A DNA stretch of 64,000 bases from Sphingomonas metalli. Lineage in GTDB: Bacteria; Pseudomonadota; Alphaproteobacteria; Sphingomonadales; Sphingomonadaceae. The notes beneath the pieces are model-generated. The model made no database searches. It saw nothing but the letters and a program-made list of their open reading frames with translations, and was not told where the DNA came from. The DNA lies in assembly GCF_014641735.1 (NCBI RefSeq), contig NZ_BMIH01000003.1, forward strand, positions 372,001-436,000, read 5' to 3'. The translations under genes were made by a program, and so were the position numbers. Positions 50,590 to 61,442 of this stretch are shown here, in pieces (position 1 is the first letter of the stretch; each line of letters begins with the position of its first letter).

Positions 50590-51768
50590 ATGGCCCTTCT
50601 CCCCGTAGCCGAGGCGCAGGCACGGCTGTTCGCCATGGCCCGCCCCGTCGCGGCGGAGACGGTGAGCCTGCACGCGGCGGCCGGGCGCTGGGCGGCGGCG
50701 GATGTGGTCGCGCGGCGCACCCAGCCGGCGACCGACCTGTCAGCGATGGACGGCTATGCGATCCGCCACGCGGACCTGCCGGGGCCTTGGACCGTGATCG
50801 GCGAGAGCGCGGCGGGGCGCCCCTTTCCGGGCAGCGTCGGTGTCGGACAGGCGACCCGAATCTTCACCGGCGCAGCGGTGCCGGCGGGTGCGGATGCGGT
50901 GCTGGTGCAGGAAGAGGCGGCGCGCGACGGCGATCGCCTGTCGCTGGCCGGCGAAGGACCGGGCCATGTCGGGCGCAACATCCGGCGGCGCGGGCTTGAT
51001 TTCTCGACGGGCGACCGGCTGGTCGCGGCAGGCGAGCGGCTGACGCCCGCCCGGATCGCGGTCGCGGCGACCGGGGGGCTTGCGACGGTGCCGGCGCGGC
51101 GGCGCGTCCGGGTGGCGATCGCCGCGACCGGCGACGAGCTCGTCCCGCCCGGCCATGCCGATCCGACGGACCTGCCCGAATCCAACGGCGTGATGCTGGC
51201 GACCATGCTCGCCGGCTGGCCGGTCGAGCTGATCGACCTCGGCATCCTGCCCGACCGGCTCGATGTGCTGCGCGAGGCCTTTGCCGGCGTGGCGGCCGAT
51301 CTCATCGTGACCACCGGCGGCGCGTCGGTGGGCGACCACGACCTCGTCCGCCCGGCGCTGGAAGCGGCGGGAGGCGTGATCGACTTCTGGCGGATCGCGC
51401 TGCGGCCCGGCAAGCCGATGATGGCGGGCCGCCTCGGCGAGGCGATGGTGCTCGGGCTGCCCGGCAATCCCGTCTCCGCCTTCGTCACCGCGACGCTGTT
51501 CGTGCTGCCATTGGTCGCACGACTGGCCGGCGCGGCGGAGCCGCTGCCGCCGGCGACCCGCGCTCTGCTGGGCGAGGACCTGCCCGCCAATGGCAACCGT
51601 ACCGACTATCTGCGTGCCGAGATCCGTGATGGCGAGGCGTTCGCGTCCACGATCCAGGACAGCTCGATGCTGCTGACGCTCGCGCGGTCGTCGTGCCTGA
51701 TCGTGCGCCCCGCCGGCGCGCCGGCCGCGCGGCGCGGCGAATCGGCGGAAATCCTGATGATCGCTTGA
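50590..51768 (+). CDS. moeA: Molybdopterin molybdenumtransferase
   Basis: A 392-residue MoeA that inserts molybdate into adenylylated molybdopterin. It has the N-terminal domain with [24 protein letters not shown], the GDELV block, and the MoCF-like signature [11 protein letters not shown] followed by RPGKPMM and GLPGNPVS. It follows moaC by 13 bp and precedes the SOS-controlled lexA promoter. Confidence 0.96.
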   Translation: MALLPVAEAQARLFAMARPVAAETVSLHAAAGRWAAADVVARRTQPATDLSAMDGYAIRHADLPGPWTVIGESAAGRPFPGSVGVGQATRIFTGAAVPAGADAVLVQEEAARDGDRLSLAGEGPGHVGRNIRRRGLDFSTGDRLVAAGERLTPARIAVAATGGLATVPARRRVRVAIAATGDELVPPGHADPTDLPESNGVMLATMLAGWPVELIDLGILPDRLDVLREAFAGVAADLIVTTGGASVGDHDLVRPALEAAGGVIDFWRIALRPGKPMMAGRLGEAMVLGLPGNPVSAFVTATLFVLPLVARLAGAAEPLPPATRALLGEDLPANGNRTDYLRAEIRDGEAFASTIQDSSMLLTLARSSCLIVRPAGAPAARRGESAEILMIA

Positions 51769-51781
51769 CGCAAGCGCGATC

Positions 51782-51807
51782 GTTCCATATCGGTTCCTCG
51801 TCTGTTC
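51782..51807 (+). promoter_or_regulatory. SOS operator of lexA: three GTTC half-sites, 11-bp period
   Basis: GTTC-CATATCG-GTTC-CTCGTCT-GTTC gives two overlapping copies of the alphaproteobacterial LexA operator GTTC-N7-GTTC, at 51782-51796 and 51793-51807. It lies 17 bp before the lexA ATG. This is the expected autorepression site; the third half-site is unusual. Confidence 0.92.
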
Positions 51808-51823
51808 CCGACGGAGGTCCGGC

Positions 51824-52507
51824 ATGCTCACCCGCAAGCAGCACGAACTGGTCTGCTTCATCAACGATCGTTTGAAGGAGACCGGCGTCTCTCCCTCCTT
51901 TGAGGAGATGAAGGACGCGCTCGACCTGAAGTCCAAGTCGGGCGTGCACCGCCTGATCTCGGCGCTCGAGGAGCGCGAGTTCATCCGCCGCCTGCCCAAC
52001 CGGGCACGCGCGCTCGAAGTGCTGCGCATGCCCGACCGGCCCGAGAAGGCCGAGAAGAAGGCGCGTGGGCGGACCGCTGCTGCTGCCCCGGCCGCCGCGC
52101 CGGCGACGCGGACGCCCGCCAACGACGTGGTCGAGATCCCGCTGCACGGCCGCATCGCCGCCGGTGTTCCGATCGAGGCGTTCGAGGGATCGACCATGCT
52201 CCCCGTTCCGGCCGCCCTGCTGGGACAGGGCGACCATTATGCGCTGGAGGTCGCCGGCGACTCGATGGTCGAAGCGGGCATTCTCGACGGTGACTATGCG
52301 CTGATCCGGCGTACCGAGGTGGCGCGTGACGGCGAGATCGTCGTGGCGCTGATCGACGAGGCGGAGGCGACGCTCAAATATTTCCGGCGCGAGGGGACGA
52401 TGGTGCGGCTCGACCCCGCCAACCGGACCTATGACCCGCAGCGCTATACGCCCCAGCAGGTACGCATCCAGGGCAAGCTGTCGGGACTGCTTCGGCGCTA
52501 CGACTGA
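51824..52507 (+). CDS. lexA: SOS repressor LexA
   Basis: A 227-residue LexA. An N-terminal winged helix (about residues 1-65, [20 protein letters not shown], with [16 protein letters not shown] as recognition region) joins through a long Ala/Pro/Lys linker to the S24 autoprotease domain. The cleavage site is Ala113-Gly114 in RIAAGVP, with catalytic Ser147 in GDSMVEAGI and Lys185 in ATLKYFRR. Upon DNA damage RecA filaments trigger self-cleavage. GGAGG precedes ATG 51824. The end overlaps the converging comEC frame by 134 bp. Confidence 0.98.
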   Translation: MLTRKQHELVCFINDRLKETGVSPSFEEMKDALDLKSKSGVHRLISALEEREFIRRLPNRARALEVLRMPDRPEKAEKKARGRTAAAAPAAAPATRTPANDVVEIPLHGRIAAGVPIEAFEGSTMLPVPAALLGQGDHYALEVAGDSMVEAGILDGDYALIRRTEVARDGEIVVALIDEAEATLKYFRREGTMVRLDPANRTYDPQRYTPQQVRIQGKLSGLLRRYD

Positions 52508-54608
52508 AGGCCGGCGCGGGCAGACGCGGCGGATCGACCCAGGGATGGTCGTCGCCGCGCTGCCGGGTCGTCACGATCCGACCGCTGGCGAAGCTGATCG
52601 CGACGCCGCCGGTTTGGGCGAGCGTGTCGCGGTCGAGCCTGAGCCAGCGCGGGCGGCAGCTTCGCGGCAGTCGCCGTTCGCTGACCACCACGTCGGCACC
52701 GCGACAGGCGGTGGCGAGCCGGTCGGCCGGCACCGGATAGGCGCTGCGGGTCAGCACGACGCGCCAGCGCCGGTCGCCGCGGACGACTGTGGCGACGCAG
52801 AGATCGGCGGAGCAGCGCGCGTCGCCGGCATCGTCCAGCAGCGAGGCGTCGAGGACGCCGCCATTGGTGGCGAGAACGTCGCGCATATAGTCGCCGACCC
52901 GCTCGCGCAGCAGGGCAACGCGCCCGTCGACGAGGCGCAGCGCGGCGTGCCGGCCGTCGGCGGTCACGAGCAGGTCCGGCGGCGGCGACAGCGTCGTCCA
53001 CAGCAGGCCCGCGATCAGCGGCAGCGCGCCCCATTGTCGCAGCGTCGTGCGCCAGAGCGCGATCCACAGACCGCCGACGACCATCAGCGCGAAGGCGCCG
53101 TCGGGCATGACCGGCCAGGACGAGACCGCGCCCGGGGCCGACGCCACGAGGCGGGCGATCCGGAGCAGCGCCTGCAGCCCGACATTGGTCAGCCACCAGA
53201 CCGGCGCGCCGGCGCCGATCGCATCGAGCAGGAGCGCCAGCGCCTCCAGCGGCATGATGACGAAGGTGGTGAGCGGGATCGCCACGATATTGGCGACCGC
53301 ACCGTAGAGCCCGGCGCGATGGAAATGATAGACCGCGATCGGCATCAGCGCCGCCTCGACGATCACGCCGGTCGCCAGCAGCAGCACGGTGCCGCGCGCC
53401 AGGCTGCGCCATCGCGGCTCCTCGCGGGCCTCGCCGAAGCGGCGCATCGCGGGATGCTCGTGCAGCGCGACGATCGCGGTGATCGCCGCGAAGGAAAGCT
53501 GGAAGCTGGGGCCGGCCAGCGCCTCGGGCCAGAAGGCGAGCACCACCAGCGCGCCGCCGGCGACGAGCCGCAGCGTCATCGCCTCGCGCCCCAGCGCGAG
53601 GGCGACCAGGATCAGGAGCGAGGCGACGCAGGAGCGGATCGTCGGCACCTCCGCCCCGGTGAGCAGCGTATAGCCGATCGCCGCGCAGGCCCCCGCCCCC
53701 GCCGCGACGAGCGGCAGCCGGACCCTGAGGGCGAGGGCCGGCACGAGCGCGAGGAGCCGGAGTACCACGGCCATGGTCGCGCCCACCGCGGCGGTGATGT
53801 GGAGCCCGCTGACGGAGAGCAGATGCGCCAGCCCCGCCGCGCGCATCGCATCGGAATCCGCCTGTTCGATCCCGCCCATGTCCCCCGTCGCCAACGCCGC
53901 CGCCACGCCGCCGGCGCTGCCCGGTAGGCGAGCCAGGATATGGGCGGTGAGTGCGGCACGCAGCCCGGGCTCCGCCCGACCCGCGTCGAGCACGGTCACC
54001 GGGGCGAAGCCACGCCCCGTCGCGCCGATGCCGGTGAACCAGGCGGTCTGCGCATAGTCATAGGCGCCCGGCACCGCCGCGCCCGGCGGCGGCATCAGCC
54101 GGGCGCCGAGCCGCAACCGTCCGCCCTCGCCTACATGCGGCATGTCTTCCGCGCGAAGGTTGACGCGGATCGCCTGCGGCAAGGGCCAGCGGCGTCCCGC
54201 TGTATCGATCCCGGCGCTGCGGGGCGCGAGCGTCAGGCGGACGAGCCCGCGGGCGACGAGCGGCTCGATCCGCAGCACCTCGCCGTCGAGGCGCACCACC
54301 GCCGGCCGCGCTAGGACTGACGCCCCCACCCGCTCGGCGCGCCAGGCGATCAGGCCGAGACCGGCCGCGACGCCGAGCATGCCGAGTGCGATCGCGGCCG
54401 CGGCCCGCCCCCCGCGCGAGGCGGCGGCGGCCAGCCCCGCCATCGCCAGAGCGGCGAACCCGCAGGCCGTCCAGCTCCGCGCCCGCGGCAGCGCGAACCA
54501 GAGGACGATGCCCGCGCCGATCGCGACCGGCAGCCAGAGCGGCAGCTGATCGCGCTCCGCCTCCAGCCAGCGCTCGACGGCGCCGTGCAGCCGATCGAGC
54601 CATGTCAT
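52374..54608 (-). CDS. comEC: ComEC/Rec2 family DNA-uptake channel protein
   Basis: A 744-residue inner-membrane protein with an N-terminal DUF4131 region, a competence domain with many helices ([20 protein letters not shown] then [15 protein letters not shown], the family signature), and a C-terminal region. The C-terminal beta-lactamase-like part is short and shows no HxHxDH metal motif. ComEC carries single-stranded DNA into the cytoplasm in natural competence. Start ATG 54608 (MTWLDRLHG). The frame runs 134 bp past the end of lexA on the other strand, so the last 45 or so codons are doubtful as functional sequence. Divergent from gltX. Confidence 0.9.
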   Translation of the reverse strand: MTWLDRLHGAVERWLEAERDQLPLWLPVAIGAGIVLWFALPRARSWTACGFAALAMAGLAAAASRGGRAAAAIALGMLGVAAGLGLIAWRAERVGASVLARPAVVRLDGEVLRIEPLVARGLVRLTLAPRSAGIDTAGRRWPLPQAIRVNLRAEDMPHVGEGGRLRLGARLMPPPGAAVPGAYDYAQTAWFTGIGATGRGFAPVTVLDAGRAEPGLRAALTAHILARLPGSAGGVAAALATGDMGGIEQADSDAMRAAGLAHLLSVSGLHITAAVGATMAVVLRLLALVPALALRVRLPLVAAGAGACAAIGYTLLTGAEVPTIRSCVASLLILVALALGREAMTLRLVAGGALVVLAFWPEALAGPSFQLSFAAITAIVALHEHPAMRRFGEAREEPRWRSLARGTVLLLATGVIVEAALMPIAVYHFHRAGLYGAVANIVAIPLTTFVIMPLEALALLLDAIGAGAPVWWLTNVGLQALLRIARLVASAPGAVSSWPVMPDGAFALMVVGGLWIALWRTTLRQWGALPLIAGLLWTTLSPPPDLLVTADGRHAALRLVDGRVALLRERVGDYMRDVLATNGGVLDASLLDDAGDARCSADLCVATVVRGDRRWRVVLTRSAYPVPADRLATACRGADVVVSERRLPRSCRPRWLRLDRDTLAQTGGVAISFASGRIVTTRQRGDDHPWVDPPRLPAPAFSRSAEAVPTACPGCVPAGAYSAAGHRSGWRGRAAPSSPRAGNI

Positions 54609-54701
54609 TTGTCGCCCCATCGGGTGCGTGCTAGGGGCGCTCGCGGCTGTCTCGGCCATCGATCATCCAGTCAATCACCCTCGTCTTGGGAGCAGCTGCG
54701 C

Positions 54702-56138
54702 GTGAGCGCAACACACGATCAGAGCGGCATCGCCGCACCCGCGCAGAGTGCTGAAGGCAGCGCCGTCGTCACCCGTTTCGCGCCGTCGCCGACCGGCTTC
54801 CTCCATCTGGGTGGCGCGCGCACGGCGCTGTTCAACTGGCTGTTCGCGCGCCATCATGGCGGCCGGTTCCTGCTGCGCATCGAGGATACCGATCGCGCGC
54901 GCTCGACCCAGCCCGCGGTCGACGCGATCCTGAACGGCATGCGCTGGCTGGGTCTCGACTGGGACGGCGAGGCGGTGTTCCAGTTCGCGCGCAGTGCCCG
55001 GCATGCCGAGATCGCACAGGCGATGGTCGCGAACGGCCATGCCTATCGCTGCTACATGACCGCGGAGGAGATCGCCGCGCAGCGCGAGGCGGCGCAGGCG
55101 GCCAAGCAGCCGCTGCGCGTCCGCTCGCCCTGGCGAGACGCCGATCCGGCTACCGCCCCCGCCGACCGGCCCTTCGTCGTGCGCCTGCGCGCGCCGCAGG
55201 AGGGCGCGACCACGATCGAGGATCGGGTTCAGGGCAGCGTGACGGTGCAGAATGCCGAGCTCGACGATCTCGTGCTGCTCCGCTCGGACGGGACGCCGAC
55301 CTATATGCTCGCGGTGGTAATCGACGACCACGACATGGGCGTGACGCATGTCATTCGCGGCGACGATCACCTCAACAACGCGTTTCGCCAGCTGCCGATC
55401 TACCGGGCCAATGGCTGGCCGGAACCGGTCTATGCCCATATCCCGCTGATCCACGGATCCGACGGCGCCAAACTGTCCAAGCGTCACGGCGCAGTGGGCA
55501 TCGAGGCCTATCGCGACGAACTCGGCATCCTGCCCGAGGCGCTCGACAATTATCTGCTGCGGCTCGGCTGGGGACATGGCGACGAGGAGAAGATCAGCCG
55601 CGAGCAGGCGGTCGCCTGGTTCGACCTGGCGGCCGTCGGCAAGAGCCCGTCGCGCTTCGATCTGAAGAAGCTCGAGAACCTCAACGGCAAATATATCCGC
55701 GAGGCCGACGATGCGCGTCTCGCCCGACTGGTCGGCGCGCGGATCGGTGCCACGGACACGGACCTGCTGACGCGGGCGATGCCGGCGCTGAAGGAGCGCG
55801 CCGCCAATCTGAACGAGCTGGCGGACGGTGCCCGCTTCCTGTTCGCGCAGCGGCCGCTGCCGGTGGCGGAGGACGCCGCCGCGCTCCTGACCGAGGATGG
55901 CCGGGCGACCCTGTCGGCGACCCATGCAGCGCTTGACGCGGTGCACAACTGGGATACGGAGGCTTTGGAAGCCGCGGTACGGCGCGTGGCCGAGGAGCGG
56001 GGCTTGAAGCTCGGCCAGGTCGCGCAGCCGCTGCGGGTCGCCCTTACCGGACGGCGGACGTCGCCCGGAATCTTTGACGTCCTCGCCCTTCTAGGGCGCG
56101 CGGAAAGTCTGGGCCGGATCGCCGACCAGACGGCCTGA
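54702..56138 (+). CDS. gltX: Glutamyl-tRNA synthetase
   Basis: A 478-residue class I synthetase. The HIGH-type motif is [12 protein letters not shown], the KMSKS-type motif is KLSKRHG, and the RFAPSPTG start is diagnostic. Alphaproteobacteria often have two GltX enzymes, one for tRNA-Glu and one for tRNA-Gln; which this is cannot be told by eye. The GTG at 54702 has GGGAG nine bases upstream and leaves a 20-residue lead before [11 protein letters not shown]. gltA follows after 29 bp. Confidence 0.95.
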   Translation: MSATHDQSGIAAPAQSAEGSAVVTRFAPSPTGFLHLGGARTALFNWLFARHHGGRFLLRIEDTDRARSTQPAVDAILNGMRWLGLDWDGEAVFQFARSARHAEIAQAMVANGHAYRCYMTAEEIAAQREAAQAAKQPLRVRSPWRDADPATAPADRPFVVRLRAPQEGATTIEDRVQGSVTVQNAELDDLVLLRSDGTPTYMLAVVIDDHDMGVTHVIRGDDHLNNAFRQLPIYRANGWPEPVYAHIPLIHGSDGAKLSKRHGAVGIEAYRDELGILPEALDNYLLRLGWGHGDEEKISREQAVAWFDLAAVGKSPSRFDLKKLENLNGKYIREADDARLARLVGARIGATDTDLLTRAMPALKERAANLNELADGARFLFAQRPLPVAEDAAALLTEDGRATLSATHAALDAVHNWDTEALEAAVRRVAEERGLKLGQVAQPLRVALTGRRTSPGIFDVLALLGRAESLGRIADQTA

Positions 56139-56167
56139 GGGACGCCCATCAACGGAAGGATGCTGGA

Positions 56168-57451
<1,284 letters not shown>

Positions 57452-57455
57452 GCCG

Positions 57456-57662
57456 ATGCGCCGGCTGAGGCCGATCCTGATCGCGGTGGGCGTGCTGATG
57501 GCGCTGACCGGCGGGCTGTGGATCGGCCAGGGCCTGGGCTATGTCCAATGGCCGCGGTCGAGCTTCATGCTCGGCCGTGGCGAATGGGCCGATTACGGCG
57601 CCGCGCTCGCCGTCGCCGGACTCCTTCTCGTTCTGGTCGGTCGCCGCCTGCCGCGGCGCTGA
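57456..57662 (+). CDS. Small two-helix membrane protein (68 aa)
   Basis: A 68-residue protein with two transmembrane helices (PILIAVGVLMALTGGLWIGQ and AALAVAGLLLVLVGRRL) joined by a polar loop with YVQWPRSSFMLGRGEWADYG. The loop is typical of small DUF-type proteins found after gltA or elsewhere in alphaproteobacteria, but I cannot name the family. ATG 57456 lies 4 bp after the gltA stop. It converges on the kinase-like gene (14 bp between stops). Confidence 0.75.
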   Translation: MRRLRPILIAVGVLMALTGGLWIGQGLGYVQWPRSSFMLGRGEWADYGAALAVAGLLLVLVGRRLPRR

Positions 57663-57676
57663 CGGCACCCGTGCCG

Positions 57677-59041
57677 TCAGGCCACGGGCATCACGCCCGT
57701 AGGCAGGGTCAGCGTGAACCGCGCGCCTTCGCCCGGAGCGCTGGCGACGGTCAGGTCGCCGCCCATTGCCCGCGCCAGCCGCCGGGCGATGAACAGGCCA
57801 AGGCCGTTGCCGCCCGCCTCGCTCGGATCGACCCGCTCGAACTTGTTGAAGATGCGCTCCTGATCCTGGGGCGCGATCCCCTTGCCATGATCGGTCACGG
57901 TCAGCCGCGCCAGCGGGCCCGTGATTCCCACATCGAGCGCGACCGCGCCGCCATTGGGCGTGTAGCGGACGGCATTGCCGATCAGGTTGACGAGGATCTG
58001 AAGGACACGGCGCGCATCGCCCACCGCCGGCGCGCGCTCGTCCGCGGCCGGCTTCAGGATGATGACGCCGGCATGGTCGGCCCGTACCGACAGCAGGGCG
58101 GCGGCGCGGCGGGCGCTCTCCGCCAGGTCGATCGGCACGCGCGCGGGGGCGAAATCCGGACGCTCGATCGCCTGGAGATCGACGAGGTCGTCGACGAGCG
58201 CCATCAGATGGCGACCGGCGCTGGCGATGTCGGCGGCATAGTCGACATAGTCGGCGGCGACCGGCCCCTCGGCCGCGGCGCCGATCGCGTCCGCGTCGGC
58301 GATGATGCGCGACAGCGGGGCGCGCAGCGCGCGGTCGAGCCCGGTGGTGAAGACGCTCGACAGCGGGTCGGCGGCCGGTGGCGCGGCAATGTCGGCGAAC
58401 AACGCGGCGCCGGCCAGCCCGCCGAAATCGCCCCGTGCATCCGGCCGGATGGCGGCGGACAGGCTGACCGCCTGGCCGGTCTGGCGGATCGTGGCCGGCT
58501 GGTCGCGGAAAGGCCGGCGACGGGCGAGCGCATCGAGGATCGGCATCGCTCCGCCGGCACCCTCGTCGAAGCCGAACAGCGCCGTGAGCGGGCGGCCGAG
58601 CAGGCTCATGGGATCGAAGCCGGCGATCCGCGCCCCGGGACCAGCCGCGACATGGGTCAGCCGCAGGGCCGCGTCGGTCTCCCAATCGATCCCGCCCTCG
58701 AGCAGCGGCGGCAATGTGCCGCGGGTCGGCCGCCAGGCGGCGCGCTCCTGCCAGCCGCTCGCGGCAAGGCGGATGCGCTCGCCTTCGGGCTGCGCCTGCA
58801 CCCAGAGCTCCAGGTCATTCTCATCGTCGGCAACGGTGACCCGCCGGCAGACGAGGATGCCCAGCCGCCGGGCGAGCCATGCAGCGGCGGCCAGTTGCGG
58901 AACGGCGAAGCGCTCGCCGATCTCGCCGCCGGCGCGAGCGTTGAGTGACTCGATTGCCGGGTCTGCGGACAGCAGTACCCCCTCCGCATCGACCACGGCA
59001 TGCGCGACGGCACCCCCCGTCTCGGAGCCGGGGACGTTCAT
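57677..59041 (-). CDS. Histidine-kinase-like protein lacking the phospho-accepting His
   Basis: A 454-residue soluble protein with sensor-kinase layout. Residues 1-220 hold PAS-like sensing regions; about 230-292 is the dimerisation helix pair, and 300-450 the HATPase domain. In the H box the usual SHELRTPL reads D236-R-A-L-R-A-P-L243, so His is Arg237. The ATP site is intact: N box NLIGNAVRY (352-360), G1 DHGKG (384-388), F box FNKF (398-401), G2 GNGLG (411-415). It should therefore bind ATP but not autophosphorylate on His. The start overlaps the DUF2336 stop (ATGA). It could be a pseudokinase scaffold or act through another residue. Confidence 0.9.
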   Translation of the reverse strand: MNVPGSETGGAVAHAVVDAEGVLLSADPAIESLNARAGGEIGERFAVPQLAAAAWLARRLGILVCRRVTVADDENDLELWVQAQPEGERIRLAASGWQERAAWRPTRGTLPPLLEGGIDWETDAALRLTHVAAGPGARIAGFDPMSLLGRPLTALFGFDEGAGGAMPILDALARRRPFRDQPATIRQTGQAVSLSAAIRPDARGDFGGLAGAALFADIAAPPAADPLSSVFTTGLDRALRAPLSRIIADADAIGAAAEGPVAADYVDYAADIASAGRHLMALVDDLVDLQAIERPDFAPARVPIDLAESARRAAALLSVRADHAGVIILKPAADERAPAVGDARRVLQILVNLIGNAVRYTPNGGAVALDVGITGPLARLTVTDHGKGIAPQDQERIFNKFERVDPSEAGGNGLGLFIARRLARAMGGDLTVASAPGEGARFTLTLPTGVMPVA

Positions 59042-60126
59042 GGCAGGGGACGATCGAAGGCGCGCATCGCCGCGAGGAAACGCGGATCGAGTGTCAGCGG
59101 CTCCAAGGCCGCGATCGCGGCGTCCGGCGGGACGTCGACGATGGCGTCAAGATCGTCGGCGAAGCGCTCGACGTCACGGCGAGGATCGGCCTCGGCGAGT
59201 GCGAGGCCGATGCGGGCGATGGCGCCGCGGTCGAGCCGCAGCGCGCGCAGGGCGAGCCACAGACGCTCGCCGTCCGGCTCGAGCGTGAGCGCGCGCGCCT
59301 CGTCGAAGGGAAGATGCAGGGTGTGCGACAGGATGGCGATGAAGACGCCGAGCCGGCGGTCGCCCATCGCCTCGACGAGCAGGCTGGCGATCTCCGCCGG
59401 GCGCGGATCGATCGCCGCGACGAGGCGGAGCGCCAGCGCGTCGGAGCGCTCGCCATCCTCATGCGCGCCGAGGCTACGGGTCGCAGCCTCCGCCAGGGCG
59501 CGGTCGCGCGCCGGGTCGTGCGCCTCGCCCCGCATCGCTGCCGCCACCCACCAGACCAGGCGGGCGTAGAGATCGGCCGGCAGTTCGGCGCCGTCCGCCT
59601 CGCTCCGCTCGAACTGGTCGCGGCGCCGGCTCTCGGCGGCGAGAAGCACGGCGGCGGTACGCGCCACCGGCGCGTCGGGCGCGAGCGAGAGGCGGACGAG
59701 GAGGCTGGGCTCGTCCGGTCCGCCGGGCGACGGCGGCAGCGCGGAGGCGACGATGTCCTGCCGGATTCGCGCGACCAGCTCGGCCACCAGCGCCGGATCG
59801 CGGAGCAGCCCGGCGGCAGCGAGGCGGCCGGGCACGGCCTCGGCGGGCCGCAGCAGATGTTCGGCCCGCGCCGCGGTCATCTGGTCGGCGAGAAGCCGCA
59901 GCGTGTGGCGGCGGAGCGACGCCTCGATCCCGGTCACCAGGGCGCGGCTCTGGTTCGTCAAGCCGGCGCGGATGCGATCATCGAGCCGGTCGGCATCGTG
60001 CAGGGCGAGGTCGGCCAGGGCGGCGGCGTGGGCCTCGCGCGCGCGACGATCGGCGCCGGCGACCCGTGCCGCCAGCGCCTCGGGAGCCCAACCTCCCAGA
60101 TCGTCCCAAAGCTGTTGCGCCGCCAT
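59038..60126 (-). CDS. DUF2336 domain protein
   Basis: A 362-residue, all-helical, Ala/Leu/Arg-rich soluble protein matching the alphaproteobacterial DUF2336 family (LTNQSRALVTGIEASLRRHT region, and LVARIRQDIVASALP). The pattern of paired helices suggests a HEAT-like repeat fold. The biochemical role of DUF2336 is not known to me. It is translationally coupled to the kinase-like gene (ATGA overlap), which argues that the two products work together. A CtrA-like box with one mismatch lies 27 bases before the start. Confidence 0.82.
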   Translation of the reverse strand: MAAQQLWDDLGGWAPEALAARVAGADRRAREAHAAALADLALHDADRLDDRIRAGLTNQSRALVTGIEASLRRHTLRLLADQMTAARAEHLLRPAEAVPGRLAAAGLLRDPALVAELVARIRQDIVASALPPSPGGPDEPSLLVRLSLAPDAPVARTAAVLLAAESRRRDQFERSEADGAELPADLYARLVWWVAAAMRGEAHDPARDRALAEAATRSLGAHEDGERSDALALRLVAAIDPRPAEIASLLVEAMGDRRLGVFIAILSHTLHLPFDEARALTLEPDGERLWLALRALRLDRGAIARIGLALAEADPRRDVERFADDLDAIVDVPPDAAIAALEPLTLDPRFLAAMRAFDRPLP

Positions 60127-60153
60127 GATCGTTTCGGCCTATTCGTCCTGTAG

Positions 60154-60168
60154 TTAAGGCCGCCCTAA
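60154..60168 (-). promoter_or_regulatory. CtrA-like box before the DUF2336/kinase-like genes (one mismatch)
   Basis: On the minus strand TTAG-GGCGGCC-TTAA followed by C matches TTAA-N7-TTAAC with one mismatch. It ends 27 bases before the DUF2336 start and overlaps the upstream stop codon. It could drive the pair from its own promoter. Confidence 0.4.
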
Positions 60169-61346
60169 GCCTCGCGCTCCGCCTCTTGCCGCAACGACTC
60201 GATCGCCGCGGCCAAGGTGCTGCCGGCATACAGCATCGCCGCGACGATACCCCAATCGGCATGATCCGCGAGCGTGAACAGCGTCAGGATCAGCAGCAAG
60301 GCGGGCGGGGTCGCCCACCAGCCGCGGCGATGCGAGCGCCGGCTCGCCCGCAGGGTCAGCGCGGCGACGAACGCCAGCGTCACGGCGAAGGGCCACAGGC
60401 CGCCGGCCGCGCCGGTCGCGACGAGTGCGCCGAGCGACAGCACCGGCACGACGGCGGTGGCACCGGCCTGCACCCGCTCCAGCCGCTCCTCGTCGCGCAG
60501 GCGCGACAGCAGCGCGCCGACCGCGAGCACCAGGCAGCCGAACAGGGTCAGCGAGGTGCCGATCCGGGGCGTGCCGAGCAGGGTCGCGAGGGCGCCGCCG
60601 AGCCCGGCAAAGGCGCCGAGCCCGGCGACCGCGATGGTCGCGATGCCGCGCGCGACGATCGGTGGGATGGCGAGGCGGGCGAGCGGCGCGACGACGGCGG
60701 TGTGGAACCAGTTGCGGCGGTCCGCGACCATCGCCGCCAGGACGGCGCGACCGCGTGCCGCCATGCCGTCGCTCGAATGTTCGATGCCGTGGCCGTCGCC
60801 GAGCGCGCTGGCGGGCAGCGGCACATGCTCCGCCCTCGCCTGTTCGGCGAGGCGCAGCGTCGTCGACTGGAGGTCGTAGTCGCGCGGCAGCGCCGCCACC
60901 TCCGCGATCCGTCGCGGATCGAGGCGCGCCAGCCCGGCCCAGGCCATGCGCCCGCCGAGCCGCTCATATTCCGGCGGCGCGTCGGTCTCGGGCAGGACCA
61001 GCAGCACGTCGGCCGGTTCATGGGCCATTGCATCGACGATGTCCTGCGTGGTGATCAGACCATCGGCGAGCATCAGCACGCGCGAGAGGGGGTGCAGCTT
61101 CTCCGACGCCTCCGCGGCCGACCGCACGGCGTCGACCGCGACCCCGCGCCGCCCGATGCGCCCCAGCGCGCCGAGCAACTCGGGCGTCAGGCGGCCCACC
61201 GAGACGATGAGCTGCGCCGCCCCCGCCGCGATCAGGAGCCGGGCCTGATATTCGATCAGCGTCACCCCGCCGAACGGCAGGGTCGCGGTCAGCTGACCCG
61301 GTCGATCGAGCGCTTCATGATCGGCGAAGAGGAGCCCTGCGAGCAT
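60165..61346 (-). CDS. Degenerate nucleotidyltransferase-like/membrane fusion protein
   Basis: A 393-residue protein. Residues 1-175 look like a degraded NTP-transferase (sugar nucleotidyltransferase) fold: PFGGVTLIEYQARLLIAAGA followed by LIVSVGRL, an acidic VLMLADGLIT strand and later LVLPETDA, but the LAAGxGxR nucleotide loop is absent. Residues 213-385 hold about five or six membrane helices, starting RNWFHTAVVAPLARLAIPPI, in an order like CDP-alcohol phosphotransferases, though the metal motif DGxxAR...GxxxD...D is missing. The layout recalls archaeal/actinobacterial IPCT-DIPPS fusions with both active sites lost. It lies between the HPt-like and DUF2336 genes. Confidence 0.75.
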   Translation of the reverse strand: MLAGLLFADHEALDRPGQLTATLPFGGVTLIEYQARLLIAAGAAQLIVSVGRLTPELLGALGRIGRRGVAVDAVRSAAEASEKLHPLSRVLMLADGLITTQDIVDAMAHEPADVLLVLPETDAPPEYERLGGRMAWAGLARLDPRRIAEVAALPRDYDLQSTTLRLAEQARAEHVPLPASALGDGHGIEHSSDGMAARGRAVLAAMVADRRNWFHTAVVAPLARLAIPPIVARGIATIAVAGLGAFAGLGGALATLLGTPRIGTSLTLFGCLVLAVGALLSRLRDEERLERVQAGATAVVPVLSLGALVATGAAGGLWPFAVTLAFVAALTLRASRRSHRRGWWATPPALLLILTLFTLADHADWGIVAAMLYAGSTLAAAIESLRQEAEREA

Positions 61347-61442
61347 CGTCGATGCTGGTAGGGAGGAAATCCGGCGAGGACAACGCCTGCCGCCCGGCCT
61401 TTTCCGGCCCGGCGGCGGGATCGTGGCGCGATTTGCCGACGA

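Noticed and set aside
52374..54608. comEC as a frameshifted pseudogene
   Set aside because: The frame is continuous through all membrane segments and the competence signature; only the extreme C-terminus is odd.
57677..59041. Ordinary active sensor histidine kinase
   Set aside because: Arg237 occupies the phospho-acceptor place in the H box, so the standard label would mislead.
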